Shown here: piece by piece, positions 1 through 8,536 of the stretch | Position numbering within the stretch: position 1 is the stretch's first letter | Layout of the letters: every line of letters begins with the position of its first letter | Source: DATFVB01 sp963714035 | GTDB lineage: Bacteria > Acidobacteriota > Thermoanaerobaculia > UBA5066 > DATFVB01 | DNA length: 64,000 bases | Direction: 5' to 3' | Assembly (NCBI GenBank): GCA_963714035.1 | Contig: OY970224.1 | Location: 2,976,001-3,040,000, forward strand | The notes under the pieces: model-generated | Told to the model about the DNA's origin: nothing | Databases searched by the model: none | The model's input: the letters and a program-made list of their open reading frames with translations, nothing else | Translations under genes and position numbers: made by a program

Positions 1-1
1 C

Positions 2-244
2 CGCTGCCTCGACGACACGCAGGGCTTCGTCAAGATCGTGAGCGAGAAGAAGTACGGGGAGATCCTCGGCGTCCACATCATCGGGCCGACCGCGACCGAG
101 CTGATCGCCGAGGCCGGCGCCGCGATGAAGCTCGAGGCGACGGCGGAGGATCTCGCGCGCACGATCCACGCTCATCCGACGCTCTCGGAGGCGATGCACG
201 AGGCGTCGGAAGCCATCGCCGACGGCGCGCCGATTCATCTCTGA
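2..244 (+). CDS. lpdA: Dihydrolipoamide dehydrogenase, C-terminal fragment (5' end outside window)
   Basis: The reading frame is open from the first bases of the window and stops at 242-244, giving the last 80 residues. They match the dimerisation domain of E3 flavoproteins: a GEILGVHIIGP segment, then the closing HAHPTLSEAMHEA motif, whose His-Pro and Glu belong to the active site that works across the dimer interface. In the family, E3 reoxidises lipoamide of the pyruvate or 2-oxoglutarate dehydrogenase complex using FAD and NAD+. The FAD and redox-disulfide part lies upstream of the window, so mercuric-reductase-like relatives cannot be fully excluded, although the HPTLSE motif favours E3. 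The gene after it is on the same strand but about 310 bp away and functionally unrelated. Confidence 0.88.
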   Translation, partial: RCLDDTQGFVKIVSEKKYGEILGVHIIGPTATELIAEAGAAMKLEATAEDLARTIHAHPTLSEAMHEASEAIADGAPIHL

Positions 245-250
245 ACATCC

Positions 251-378
251 GGCGCGGTGATACATCGAGCGATACGGGCGCGTGAAACCCGCTCGCCGCA
301 CTCGACGTACGCCCCGGTACGCCTCGGCCGCGGGCCGGGTTTCCCGCATCCCGTCTGGCTCGCGTCTGACCGCGCCTC
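251..378 (-). repeat. Dispersed hairpin element R1, copy A (128 bp)
   Basis: On the minus strand this stretch aligns end to end with copies B (9099-9226), C (25183-25309) and D (17820-17936). Shared blocks are a GAGGCGCGGTCAGACG-like left end, a GGCGTAC/GCGTACGTCGAG loop and a right end of the form TATCACCGCGCC. The two ends form an inverted repeat (GGCGCGGT / ACCGCGCC). The arms flanking the loop pair into a long stem. There is no gene inside; most of the 312-bp spacer 245-556 is this element plus a fragment of the other repeat family at 431-459. Confidence 0.75.
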
Positions 379-430
379 GCCGTGGTCGCAACGGACGGCG
401 TCGCGGAAGGCCGGCAAGGTCGGCGTCGTT

Positions 431-459
431 TGTCACCCTGAACGAAGTGAAGGATCTGC
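431..459 (+). repeat. Fragment of the R2 ('CHPERSEGS'-type) intergenic repeat
   Basis: The block reads TGTCACCCTGAACGAAG followed by TGAAGGATCTG. It matches, with a few changes, the TGTCATCCTGAG...GAAGGATCT core of the two long R2 copies at 21082-21499 and 24658-24993. This core is a widespread intergenic repeat type in many bacterial genomes, often mis-translated as a CHPERSEGS peptide. Only the core is present here, and it is not protein coding. Confidence 0.6.
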
Positions 460-556
460 CCCCGTCTCGTAAGGACTGTCCTCGGACGCCTCCGCCCCTC
501 GCAACTCCATACGCCGGTTTCGCGTAAAATCCACCGTTCGGAGAATTGCCGTTCAA

Positions 557-1708
557 ATGTCGCTCGAAAGACCCGTCCCCAACGACCTTTCGGCCCTGCG
601 GATCCAGCGCGACCGCGAGCCGAAGAAGTCCCCGGGAATCCTCATTTTTCTTGCGATCCTCGCCGTCGCGATCGGCGGGGCGGTATACGTCGTCGCGCGC
701 GGGGCGTTCGCCGTGCGATCGGTCGACACGGTGACCGCCTCCGTCGTGACCGAAGGCCAGGCGACGACGCTCATCTCGGCGACGGGATACGTCGAGGCGG
801 ACGTCAAGGCGGATCTTTCGCCGAAAATCACCTCGAAGGTGACCGCGCTCTACGTCAACGAAGGGGACGTCGTCCGAAAGGGGCAGGTCCTCGCACGGCT
901 CGACAAGATCGATCTCGACGCGAACCTCGCCGACGCGAAGGCGGGGTGGGTCAACGCCGACGCCGAGCTGAAGCGCCAGAAGGCTCTGCTCGCCGCGGGC
1001 CTCACGTCGCAGTCGTCCGTCGACGCGGCCATCGCGGCGGAGGCTTCCGCCCGCGCGAAAGTGCGATACGTCGACGCCCAGGAGGGTTATGCGGAGATCC
1101 GGGCGCCGTTCTCGGGGAAGGTGATCGCCAAGCGCGCCCACGTCGGCGAGGCGGTCTCGCCCTACGGCGCGCCCGGCCAGGGTTCGACCAACGGCGGCGC
1201 AATCGTGACGCTCGTCGATTTTTCGACCCTCTATGTCGGGGCGGACATCAACGAGTCGAACCTCGGAAAGCTCGCCCCGAAGCAGCCCGCCGAGATCGTG
1301 CTCGACGCCTATCCGGACCACGCGTATCACGGGTACCTCCTGCAGGTGATCCCGACGGCGGACCGGTCGAAGGGGACCGTCAAGGTCAAGGTCGCTTTCC
1401 AGGATCCGGACGACAAGATCCTGCCGGACATGTCGGCGCGGGTGAACTTCACCGAGAAGCCGACCGCCGGAAAACAGACGAAAACCCACGTCCTCGTCCC
1501 GAAGTCGGCGGTCGCCACACAGGACGGCTCGACCGGGGTCTGGCTCGTCGGGGGCGGGCATGCAATGTTCCGGGCCGTGCGCACGGGACCCGAGAACCAG
1601 GGGCAGGTCGAGATCCTCGACGGCCTGCAGGGAGGCGAGAAGCTCGCCGCGGACGCTTCGAACGTCAAGCTCCGGGAAGGTGAGCGCGTGAAAGTGAAGG
1701 GAGACTGA
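557..1708 (+). CDS. HlyD/MacA-family periplasmic adaptor of an ABC efflux system
   Basis: A 383-residue membrane-fusion protein. An N-terminal cytoplasmic stretch of about 25 residues is followed by one membrane segment (about residues 28-47). Then come the biotinyl-lipoyl half (YVNEGDVVRKGQVLARLD near residue 95), a short helical hairpin, the second lipoyl half (IRAPFSGKVIAKRAHVGEAV near 180) and beta-barrel and membrane-proximal regions. In the family these proteins link an inner-membrane transporter to an outer-membrane channel. The ATPase begins 1 nt after the stop and two FtsX/MacB-type permeases follow, so this is the adaptor of a four-gene MacAB-like exporter. The ATG start gives a normal-length N-terminus. 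No TolC-like gene is in the window. The substrate is unknown; lipids, peptides or antibiotics are all possible. Confidence 0.9.
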   Translation: MSLERPVPNDLSALRIQRDREPKKSPGILIFLAILAVAIGGAVYVVARGAFAVRSVDTVTASVVTEGQATTLISATGYVEADVKADLSPKITSKVTALYVNEGDVVRKGQVLARLDKIDLDANLADAKAGWVNADAELKRQKALLAAGLTSQSSVDAAIAAEASARAKVRYVDAQEGYAEIRAPFSGKVIAKRAHVGEAVSPYGAPGQGSTNGGAIVTLVDFSTLYVGADINESNLGKLAPKQPAEIVLDAYPDHAYHGYLLQVIPTADRSKGTVKVKVAFQDPDDKILPDMSARVNFTEKPTAGKQTKTHVLVPKSAVATQDGSTGVWLVGGGHAMFRAVRTGPENQGQVEILDGLQGGEKLAADASNVKLREGERVKVKGD

Positions 1709-1709
1709 G

Positions 1710-2432
1710 ATGGCGGACGTTCTCATCACGATCGACCACGTCACGAAGATCTACCGGCGAGGCGTCGAGGAGATCGTGGTCCTTCAGGACCTGGCGCTCC
1801 GGGTCCCGGAAGGGGAGTACCTCGCGCTCATGGGGCCCTCGGGGTCGGGGAAAACGACGCTCCTGAACCTCATCGCCGGGATCGACTCGCCCACGCGCGG
1901 CCAGATCGTCGTGGGCGGCGTCGACATCGCAAAGCTCTCGCAGTCGCAGCTCGCCCGCTGGCGGGCCGAGACCGTCGGCTTCATCTTCCAGCTCTACAAC
2001 CTGATCCCCGTGCTCACCGCCTTCGAAAACGTCGAGCTCCCGCTGCTGCTGACTCGCCTCTCGAAAAAGGAGCGGAGGGAGCATGTCAAAACCGCTCTCT
2101 CGATCGTCGGCCTCACCGACCGGATGAGCCACTACCCGCGCCAGCTCTCGGGAGGCCAGGAGCAGCGCGTCGCGATCGCCCGGGCGATCGTCACCGATCC
2201 GAAGCTCCTCGTCGCCGACGAGCCGACCGGCGACCTCGATGCGAAGTCGGCGGAGGACGTTCTGACGCTGCTCAATCGCCTGAACCGCGAGTTCGGAAAG
2301 ACGATCGTCATGGTGACGCACGACCCCAAGGCGGCGGCGCACGCGCATCGCATGGTGCATCTCGAGAAGGGCGTGCTCGTCGACCAGCCGCACTCACCCG
2401 AATCGGAGGCGTCGGCCCGGGTGGCGCCGTGA
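1710..2432 (+). CDS. ABC transporter ATP-binding protein, MacB/LolD type
   Basis: A 240-residue nucleotide-binding subunit. Walker A is GPSGSGKTT at residues 42-50, the Q-loop region lies at FIFQLYNLIPVLT, the signature is LSGGQEQRVAIARA, and Walker B is LLVADEPTGDLDA followed by the switch histidine in VTHDP. The MacB/LolD/FtsE signature is normally LSGGQQQRVAIARA, so the only oddity is Glu for the middle Gln. It starts 1 nt after the adaptor and its stop overlaps the GTG of the first permease by 4 nt, indicating translational coupling. It should power mechanotransmission by the two permeases encoded next. Confidence 0.93.
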   Translation: MADVLITIDHVTKIYRRGVEEIVVLQDLALRVPEGEYLALMGPSGSGKTTLLNLIAGIDSPTRGQIVVGGVDIAKLSQSQLARWRAETVGFIFQLYNLIPVLTAFENVELPLLLTRLSKKERREHVKTALSIVGLTDRMSHYPRQLSGGQEQRVAIARAIVTDPKLLVADEPTGDLDAKSAEDVLTLLNRLNREFGKTIVMVTHDPKAAAHAHRMVHLEKGVLVDQPHSPESEASARVAP

Positions 2433-3580
2433 AGTTCTTTCATCTGGTCTGGAAGAACGTCTTCCGCAAGAAGACGCGAACCTTCCTCACGATGACCTCG
2501 ATCGTGGTCGTGCTCGTGCTGATCGTGATCCTGACTTCGCTGCTCAAGGCGCTGTCGTACGACGGGAGCTCCGGCGGAAACCGCATCGTCGTCCAGCACG
2601 CGACGGGGCTCGCCAACTTCATGCCCCTCGCCTACCGGCAGCGGATCGAGCAGATTCCCGGCGTCGTCGCCGTGGCTCCCGAGATCTGGTTCGGCGGCGT
2701 CTGGAAGGACGACAAGCCGGAGAACTTCTTCGGGCAGCTTTCGACCGATCCGGAGACGTGGCCGAGCATCTTCGACGACTACCAGATCGCGCCGGATCAG
2801 TTGAAGGCCTGGCAGTCGGAGCGGGATTCCTTCATCGCCGGTCAGGAGCTCGCCAATCGCTACCACTGGAAGCTCGGCGACCGGATCCAGATCCGCGGGA
2901 CCTACATCTCGATCAATCTCGACCTCGTGTTGCGCGGGATCTACCACTCGATCGACGAGACGAACATCTTCTTCAACAACAAGTACCTGGAGAATTCGTT
3001 CCTCGGCCAGCGCGGCCAGACCGGGATCTACTACCTGAAAGCGAATTCCGCGGACAGAGTCGGCCCGATCTGCGCGGCGATCAACGCGATGTTCGAGAAC
3101 TCCTCGGCGCCGACGAAGGCGATGTCGGAGAAACAGTTTCAGCTCCAGTTCACCGAGATGATGGGCAACGTCAAGCTTTTCATCCGCGCGGTCATGCTGG
3201 CCGTGCTGTTCGTGATCGTCCTCATCGTCGCGAACACGATCGCGATGTCGGCCCGCGAACGCGTCACCGAGATCGCCGTGATGCGCGCGCTCGGGTTCCT
3301 CCAGAGCCACGTGCTGTCGCTCGTGCTCTTCGAGACCATCGTCCTGTCGCTCCTGGGCGGAGCGATCGGGTCGATCGTCGCGCTGCCGATCGTTCGCGGC
3401 ATGGTGGAAGGGATGAAGCACTCGCCCGCGGCGCCGTTTACCTACAATTTCCGGGTCACCGGATCGACGTTGCTGATGGCGTTTCTCGTCTCCGTGGGGA
3501 TCGGGATCGCTTCCGGCATCATCCCGGCGATCCGTTCCTCTCGCATCAAGGTCGTGGACGGCCTCCGGCAGGTGGTCTGA
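2429..3580 (+). CDS. ABC transporter permease, FtsX/MacB family (first of two)
   Basis: A 383-residue permease beginning with GTG inside the stop of the ATPase gene (GTGA overlap). Topology is typical of the family: one membrane segment near residues 16-38, a large periplasmic MacB_PCD-like domain, then three segments in the C-terminal FtsX domain (around residues 250-370). The coupling-helix region reads RERVTEIAVMRALGFLQS. With the second permease it presumably forms a heterodimer, as in split MacAB-like systems, rather than the homodimer of classical MacB. Its stop codon shares its last base with the next ATG. Confidence 0.9.
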   Translation: MKFFHLVWKNVFRKKTRTFLTMTSIVVVLVLIVILTSLLKALSYDGSSGGNRIVVQHATGLANFMPLAYRQRIEQIPGVVAVAPEIWFGGVWKDDKPENFFGQLSTDPETWPSIFDDYQIAPDQLKAWQSERDSFIAGQELANRYHWKLGDRIQIRGTYISINLDLVLRGIYHSIDETNIFFNNKYLENSFLGQRGQTGIYYLKANSADRVGPICAAINAMFENSSAPTKAMSEKQFQLQFTEMMGNVKLFIRAVMLAVLFVIVLIVANTIAMSARERVTEIAVMRALGFLQSHVLSLVLFETIVLSLLGGAIGSIVALPIVRGMVEGMKHSPAAPFTYNFRVTGSTLLMAFLVSVGIGIASGIIPAIRSSRIKVVDGLRQVV

Positions 3581-4758
3581 TGGCGATTCCGATCAAGTAC
3601 AACTTCCGGAACCTTTTCGTGCGAAAGGTCTCGACCGGGATGACCGTTTTCGTCATCGCGCTCGTCGTGACGGTTTTCGTCGTGATCATGTCGCTCGTCG
3701 AGGGAATCAAGAAGACGCTCTCGAAGTCCGTGTCGGACCGCAACGTCATCGTGATGCGGGTCGGCGCGCAGTCGGAGCTCCAGTCGTACGTCGCTCCGGA
3801 CCAGATCGAAACGCTCCGGACGCTTCCCGGCGTCGAACACGGCGCGCACGGCGAGCCGCTCGCTTCTCCCGAGCTCGTCGTCCTCATCAACACGCCGAAG
3901 CGCGACGGCACGAAGACGAACGTCCAGATTCGCGGCGTCGAAATGCCGGTCGCGTTCGAGCTCCGCCCGACGCTCAAGCTCGTGAGGGGACGGATGTTCA
4001 ACCCGGGCACCGACGAGGCGATCGTCCCCGAGAGCGTCGCGGAGCGGTTCGCGGACTGCGGCCTCGGCGACACCGTCAAGGCCGGCTCGGAGCGATGGAC
4101 GGTCGTCGGAATTTTCGATGCCCGCTCGACGCCGTACGATTCCGAGATCTGGGTGGACCGCCACAACCTCGAGGGGCAGATCAAGCGCCCGCAGGGCGCG
4201 TCCTCGGTGACCCTCCGCACGAGCGACACGGCGGCCCGGGACCGGATCATCGCGAGCGTCAAGGGAGACCAGCGCGTAAAGCTCGAAGGGAAGACCGAAA
4301 AGAAGTATTACGCGGAACAGATGCAGACGGCGGCGCCGATCAAGTACCTGGCGTACCTCGTCGGAGTGTTCATGGCGATCGGGGCCTCGTTCGGGGCGAT
4401 GAACACGATGTACGCGCAGGTGACCGCGCGCACGCGGGAGATCGGGACGCTTCGGGCGCTCGGCTATTCGCGTCGGTCGGTCCTGCTCTCCTTCGTGCTC
4501 GAGTCCCTGATGCTCGCGTTCGCGGGTGGCGCCGTCGGCGTGCTCTTGGCGATCGCGCTCGTCCGGACCATTCTCACCGGGCCGGTCGGGACGAACAACT
4601 TCCGGACGTTCTCCGACCTTCTCTTCAATTTCGAAATCACCGGCCCCCTCATGCTCGGCGGGATGGTGTTCTCGGTCGCGATGGGACTCTTCGGCGGATT
4701 CTTTCCGGCGTTCCGCGCGGCGCGCCTGAAGATCGTCTCGGCGCTGAGAGAGATCTAA
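3580..4758 (+). CDS. ABC transporter permease, FtsX/MacB family (second of two)
   Basis: A 392-residue paralogue of the preceding permease. The frame is open far upstream, but the ATG at 3580, in a TGATG junction with the previous stop, is the right start because the protein then begins with the usual short basic segment and first membrane helix (MTVFVIALVVTVFVVIM). A periplasmic MacB_PCD-like domain and a C-terminal FtsX domain follow, with the coupling motif ARTREIGTLRALGYSRR. It closes the adaptor-ATPase-permease-permease operon. A strong hairpin begins at its stop codon, suggesting that transcription ends there. Confidence 0.9.
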   Translation: MAIPIKYNFRNLFVRKVSTGMTVFVIALVVTVFVVIMSLVEGIKKTLSKSVSDRNVIVMRVGAQSELQSYVAPDQIETLRTLPGVEHGAHGEPLASPELVVLINTPKRDGTKTNVQIRGVEMPVAFELRPTLKLVRGRMFNPGTDEAIVPESVAERFADCGLGDTVKAGSERWTVVGIFDARSTPYDSEIWVDRHNLEGQIKRPQGASSVTLRTSDTAARDRIIASVKGDQRVKLEGKTEKKYYAEQMQTAAPIKYLAYLVGVFMAIGASFGAMNTMYAQVTARTREIGTLRALGYSRRSVLLSFVLESLMLAFAGGAVGVLLAIALVRTILTGPVGTNNFRTFSDLLFNFEITGPLMLGGMVFSVAMGLFGGFFPAFRAARLKIVSALREI

Positions 4759-4793
4759 GTCCGTAGCGCTCACGAACGTGAGCGCGGAGGACT
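4758..4793. terminator. Hairpin between convergent operons, possible bidirectional terminator
   Basis: AGTCCGTAGCGCTCAC, a GAAC loop and GTGAGCGCGGAGGACT form a 16-bp stem with two mismatches. It starts at the last base of the ABC permease gene and lies between two convergent operons (ABC operon plus strand, ccmF minus strand). No T-tract follows on either strand, so it is not a textbook intrinsic terminator; it could be a Rho-linked stop or a REP-like element. A second, weaker pairing (GACTGAGTCC with GGATCTCAGTC) spans 4790-4856. I see nothing else between 4794 and 4907. Confidence 0.45.
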
Positions 4794-4907
4794 GAGTCCC
4801 GAGGTCCGCCGCCGGCGCTTGGCGTCGGCGCCGAAGGGCCGAGGGATCTCAGTCGTCGGCCTCCTCGTAGCGGCATGACGCGCGAGGATCAGACGGGGCG
4901 CCCCGCC

Positions 4908-7229
4908 TTAGGGTTCGACGGTCACGCGCGCCGTCGCGGGGAGGCCGCGCGAGCCGACATGCGGCGCCCGCGCGTCGGCCGGAACCGGCGCGCCGCCCGC
5001 CGTCGCGACCGCGACCCGCGCCTGGCTGGAGCGCTTGACGAACGCCAGGAGCGCGCCGGCCATCATCACGTAGAAGCCGCCCCACACGAGCGCGATGAGG
5101 GGCTTGCGCGTGACGTCGACCGAGAGCGTCTCGGGGACGGGCGGCACGAAGTCGGGGGTGAGCCCGGCGACCGAGAGGAGGAGCTGCCCCTGCACCGGAA
5201 CCACGTTCTCGATCGACATCGAGGAACGCGGGAATCCGGCGACCGCCATCGGCTCTCCGACGTTCGGGGCTGAGCCGTCCATGTGGGCGACGTAGAGGAG
5301 CGACTGGGTCTGCGACGGGTGGCCGTCTGGCGTCACGGTCAGGTTCGCGGTGATCCGCACGGTCTTGCCGTCGCCGCCGCCGGACTGGTCCATGCGCAGA
5401 TCGTCGAACCGGATCGTCGCGGGACCGACTCGGACCGACTGCCCGCGCTTCATCGCAATCTCCCGCCCGAGCTTCATCGGCGCGCCCGGGTCATATTCCT
5501 GGGGGGAGATGTAGAGATCGGCGAGCGGGGAGTTCCGGATCGACGGATTCGCCATGAGCTGGTTCGTCCGCGTGTTGACGTACATCTTCGGATAGGCCCA
5601 GAACTCTTTCCCTTTCGGGCTGACGACGCGGACCTCCATCGCCTGCTTCGAGCTCTCCGTCGGCGGAATGACCTGCGTGAACGTCATCGTGTAGCCGTCG
5701 ACACGGACCGGCCGGTTCTTCGGGAGCGAGATTCGCTGCGAGACCGCGTAGAAGCCCGAGATCACGATTCCGACGAGCATGATCGAGACCCCGACGTGGG
5801 CGAGATAACCTCCCGCGCCGCCGAATTTGCCGCCCCGGGTCTTGCGGACGACGGCGCGCAGATTCATGTCGAAGCCGAATGCGGTCACCGCGACGAAGAG
5901 GAGCGGCTCGACGTTTCGCGCCCCCGCGGCGAACGCGACGACGACGGCCGCCGCCGCGACGAGGAGCGACCGGCGGGAGCCGGCGAGCAGGCTCTTCGCG
6001 GTCTCGCCCTTCCAGGAGACGACGGGAACGAGCGCGAAGAGGAGCGCCAGCAGGAATCCGCCGGGAGTCGTCGTGACGCGATAGAAGTTCGTCGAGACCT
6101 GCGACGGCTTCGACGCGAGGCGCGTCAGGAGGGGCGAGGAGGTCCCGAGCAGGATCACGAGCGCGAGACCGACGATCGTCGCGATCGCGAGGATGAAGAA
6201 GACGCTCCGCGAGAGCGCCGGCGTCTGTTCCTCCTCGGCCGGGATCGATCTCCAGCGCCACACCATCAACCCGGCGCCGAGGACGAGGAAGCCGACGAGG
6301 TCGGCGACGAGCCACCCCGTGATGCCGAGATCGACGAACGAGTGGACGGAGAAGTCGGCGAGCACGCCCGAACGGGTGAGGAACGTGCCGTACAGGATGC
6401 ACACGTACGCGATGATCGCGAGGAACAGGTTCACGCGGCGGTGGCGCTTGCGCGCCCGCTGCAGGAACATGCCGTGGACGAGCGCGACGGTCAGGAGCCA
6501 CGGGACGAGAGAGGTGTTCTCGACCGGGTCCCATCCCCAGTAGCCTCCCCAGCCGAGCGTCTTGTAGGCCCAGTACCCGCCCATCAGGATCGCGGTCCCG
6601 AGGGTCAGGAACGTCAGGAGCGCCCAGGGAAGGGCGCGGACGATCCAGCCGTCCCATCGCTTCTTCCACAGCGCCGCGATCGCGAATGCGAACGGAACCG
6701 AGAGCGACGCGAACCCGAGGAACATCACGGGGGGATGGATCACCATCCAGTAGTCCTGGAGGAGCGGATTCAGGCCCGCGCCGTCGGCCGGGATCGTCGC
6801 CAGGAGCCGGAACGGCGACTGCCGGCAGAGGATCGCGACGATCGCGAGGAACGTCGAGGTGTAGACGATCATCACCGGCGCTTCCTGTTCCTTCGCGGAG
6901 CGCCAGACGAAGAGACCGATCAGCGAGCCCCAGAACGTCCAGAGGAGGAACGACCCTTCCTGCCCGGCCCAGAAGGTCGAGATCAGGAAGTGGAGGGGCA
7001 GGTCGCGCGACGAATACGACGCGACGTACGAAACGTCGAACCGGTGGTTCAAGAGGAGCGCCATCAGGATCGCCGACGTCGCCACGACGCAGGCGACGAA
7101 CATCGCGTAAGCGCGCCGCGCGAACGGAAGATAGTCGGCGGCGCCGCGATCGGCGCGGAGATAGCCGTAGATCGAGGCGAGCCCGCAGAAGAGCGCGGCC
7201 CAGAGGGTGGCGACGCCGGGCCAGAACAT
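4908..7229 (-). CDS. ccmF: Cytochrome c maturation protein CcmF (heme lyase subunit)
   Basis: A 773-residue polytopic protein. The ATG at 7229 overlaps the ccmE stop (TGATG). The frame continues upstream, but this start gives the family's usual membrane-embedded beginning. The tryptophan-rich WWD motif, WGGYWGWDPVEN around residues 226-238, binds heme on the periplasmic face. About 14-15 hydrophobic helices and the large C-terminal periplasmic region are present, so length and topology match full CcmF. In System I, CcmF takes heme from holo-CcmE and attaches it to CxxCH apocytochromes, usually with CcmH. No ccmG, ccmH or ccmI follows here, as expected for the System I* variant indicated by CcmE. 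It is the last gene of the minus-strand ccm operon. Confidence 0.95.
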   Translation of the reverse strand: MFWPGVATLWAALFCGLASIYGYLRADRGAADYLPFARRAYAMFVACVVATSAILMALLLNHRFDVSYVASYSSRDLPLHFLISTFWAGQEGSFLLWTFWGSLIGLFVWRSAKEQEAPVMIVYTSTFLAIVAILCRQSPFRLLATIPADGAGLNPLLQDYWMVIHPPVMFLGFASLSVPFAFAIAALWKKRWDGWIVRALPWALLTFLTLGTAILMGGYWAYKTLGWGGYWGWDPVENTSLVPWLLTVALVHGMFLQRARKRHRRVNLFLAIIAYVCILYGTFLTRSGVLADFSVHSFVDLGITGWLVADLVGFLVLGAGLMVWRWRSIPAEEEQTPALSRSVFFILAIATIVGLALVILLGTSSPLLTRLASKPSQVSTNFYRVTTTPGGFLLALLFALVPVVSWKGETAKSLLAGSRRSLLVAAAAVVVAFAAGARNVEPLLFVAVTAFGFDMNLRAVVRKTRGGKFGGAGGYLAHVGVSIMLVGIVISGFYAVSQRISLPKNRPVRVDGYTMTFTQVIPPTESSKQAMEVRVVSPKGKEFWAYPKMYVNTRTNQLMANPSIRNSPLADLYISPQEYDPGAPMKLGREIAMKRGQSVRVGPATIRFDDLRMDQSGGGDGKTVRITANLTVTPDGHPSQTQSLLYVAHMDGSAPNVGEPMAVAGFPRSSMSIENVVPVQGQLLLSVAGLTPDFVPPVPETLSVDVTRKPLIALVWGGFYVMMAGALLAFVKRSSQARVAVATAGGAPVPADARAPHVGSRGLPATARVTVEP

Positions 7230-7621
7230 CAGGATTTCACTCCGTACTGCCGTTCGACTTCCTGGCCCTGGTACTTCGAGGGGCACTTCACGAGCAGCCG
7301 GTCGGCGTGGAGGGCGCCTTCCCGATAGCGCCCGATCGCGACGATCGACAACGCGTCCCGGAAGTTCGCGGGCTTGATGCCCCGATAGACGACCGGGAGC
7401 GTGCGTCCGTGGTCGTCGATGATCGAGAACGCGAGCTCCTGGGCGTTCGCGTCGTACTTCTCGCTTCCTTTCTCGAGAGATCCCATCACCTGCACCGAAC
7501 CGGCGGTCTTCATCGCGACGTCGAAGGTGACGTACGGAGTGAGCGTCGACCGGAAGGCGGTGACCCCGAGAACCAGGAAGCCGACGGCGAGCGCGGCGGC
7601 GACGATGTAACCCTTCTTCAT
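7229..7621 (-). CDS. ccmE: Cytochrome c maturation heme chaperone CcmE, CxxxY variant
   Basis: A 130-residue heme chaperone with one N-terminal membrane anchor (residues 4-22) and the OB-fold domain (VQVMGSL, FSIIDDHGRTLPVVYRGIKP, RLLVKCPSKYQG). In most bacteria the heme-binding motif is HxxxY, with a covalent His-heme bond. Here the residue is cysteine, C113, giving C-P-S-K-Y with the conserved Tyr117. Such CxxxY CcmE proteins are known from archaea and some deltaproteobacteria and define System I*, which usually lacks CcmH. The gene lies between ccmD and ccmF and overlaps the ccmF start. Confidence 0.95.
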   Translation of the reverse strand: MKKGYIVAAALAVGFLVLGVTAFRSTLTPYVTFDVAMKTAGSVQVMGSLEKGSEKYDANAQELAFSIIDDHGRTLPVVYRGIKPANFRDALSIVAIGRYREGALHADRLLVKCPSKYQGQEVERQYGVKS

Positions 7622-7687
7622 GTCGTGATCATCGCGTGCGCGAGGGGCGCCCCTTCTGATTCAGATGAATCAAACTGCTCGAACGGA

Positions 7688-7810
7688 TCACTCGGCGGAC
7701 CCTTCCCGGCGCTCGGCGGCCTTCAGGCGGCCGTCCAGCCGGAGGAGGTAAAGCCACAGTCCTATCCAGATGACGGCGTTGCATGCGGCAACGAATCCCA
7801 GTGCGCTCAT
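7688..7810 (-). CDS. ccmD: Heme exporter protein CcmD (small membrane protein)
   Basis: A 40-residue frame between ccmC and ccmE, starting 7 nt after the ccmC stop. It begins MSALGFVAACNAVIWIGLWL, has a single membrane segment and ends in a charged, Arg/Glu-rich cytoplasmic tail (LRLDGRLKAAERREGSAE). This matches the size, topology and position of CcmD, which in System I releases holo-CcmE from the CcmABC complex. Sequence conservation in this family is low, so the call rests on location, length and the one-helix-plus-charged-tail pattern. Confidence 0.85.
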   Translation of the reverse strand: MSALGFVAACNAVIWIGLWLYLLRLDGRLKAAERREGSAE

Positions 7811-7817
7811 GCCAGCC

Positions 7818-8474
7818 TCATTCAAACGCCCGGACGGCGCGTTTCATTCTCTCGAGACGCCGGTCGACGTCCCACATCCAGAAGAAGAGCCCCGTGAACG
7901 CCGCGACCGCCGAAAAGAACACCGTCCGGGTCGGGACGTCCATGAGGACGTTTCCTTCGCGATTGATGACGGTCTGGGGGTGTAGCGACGCCGTCACGCG
8001 CGGGACGACGAATACCAGGAAGGGCATCACGAAACCGGAAAAGAGGGCGTAGACGGCGCAGAACACGCCCCGCCTCTCCGGATCCGCGATCGCTCCCCGC
8101 AGGAACAGGTAGGCGGCGTAGAGGAAAAGGAGCAGGACGATCGACGTCTCGCGAGGGTCCCAGTTCCAGTACGAGCCCCACATCACGTCGGCGAATATCG
8201 ACCCGGTCACGGTCGCGAGGAGCGAATAGAGGAACCCCTGCCGGACGGCGGCCGCGGCGGACTCGTCGGACGAGGCGTCGCGCCGGACGAGGTGGACGAT
8301 CGAGGCGACGGCCGCCACGACGAACGCGAGCGTCGCGGTCCAGGCGCACGGGACGTGGAAGAAGACGATCCGGGACGATTCGCCGATGAACCCCTTCGCC
8401 GGCCGGGGCCAGAGAAAGGCGCCCGCGATGACCGCCAGCATGAACGGCCCGAGCAGCCATTTGAGGGCTTTCAT
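7818..8474 (-). CDS. ccmC: Heme exporter permease CcmC
   Basis: A 218-residue protein with six predicted membrane helices. The WWD domain is WGSYWNWDPRET at residues 99-110. The two flanking heme-ligand histidines are visible: His40 in FFHVP and His165 in SLHPQ. In System I, CcmC presents heme to CcmE at the periplasmic face and is the minimal partner for loading it. It sits just upstream of ccmD, ccmE and ccmF on the minus strand, 62 bp downstream of dinB. Confidence 0.95.
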   Translation of the reverse strand: MKALKWLLGPFMLAVIAGAFLWPRPAKGFIGESSRIVFFHVPCAWTATLAFVVAAVASIVHLVRRDASSDESAAAAVRQGFLYSLLATVTGSIFADVMWGSYWNWDPRETSIVLLLFLYAAYLFLRGAIADPERRGVFCAVYALFSGFVMPFLVFVVPRVTASLHPQTVINREGNVLMDVPTRTVFFSAVAAFTGLFFWMWDVDRRLERMKRAVRAFE

Positions 8475-8536
8475 CGAGGGCGATGATACTCCGACCCCCG
8501 CGGCGCCCGGGCGGGTCGGCCGTGTTCATCGGCGGT

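Noticed and set aside
257..527. Short frames giving CHPERSEGS-like peptides near 430-470 and again in 21274-21585 and 24700-24900
   Set aside because: They are translations of widespread intergenic repeats, not proteins.
5283..7328. A 681-codon plus-strand open frame across ccmF
   Set aside because: Antisense to the conserved CcmF sequence, including its WWD motif; composition is that of a shadow frame.
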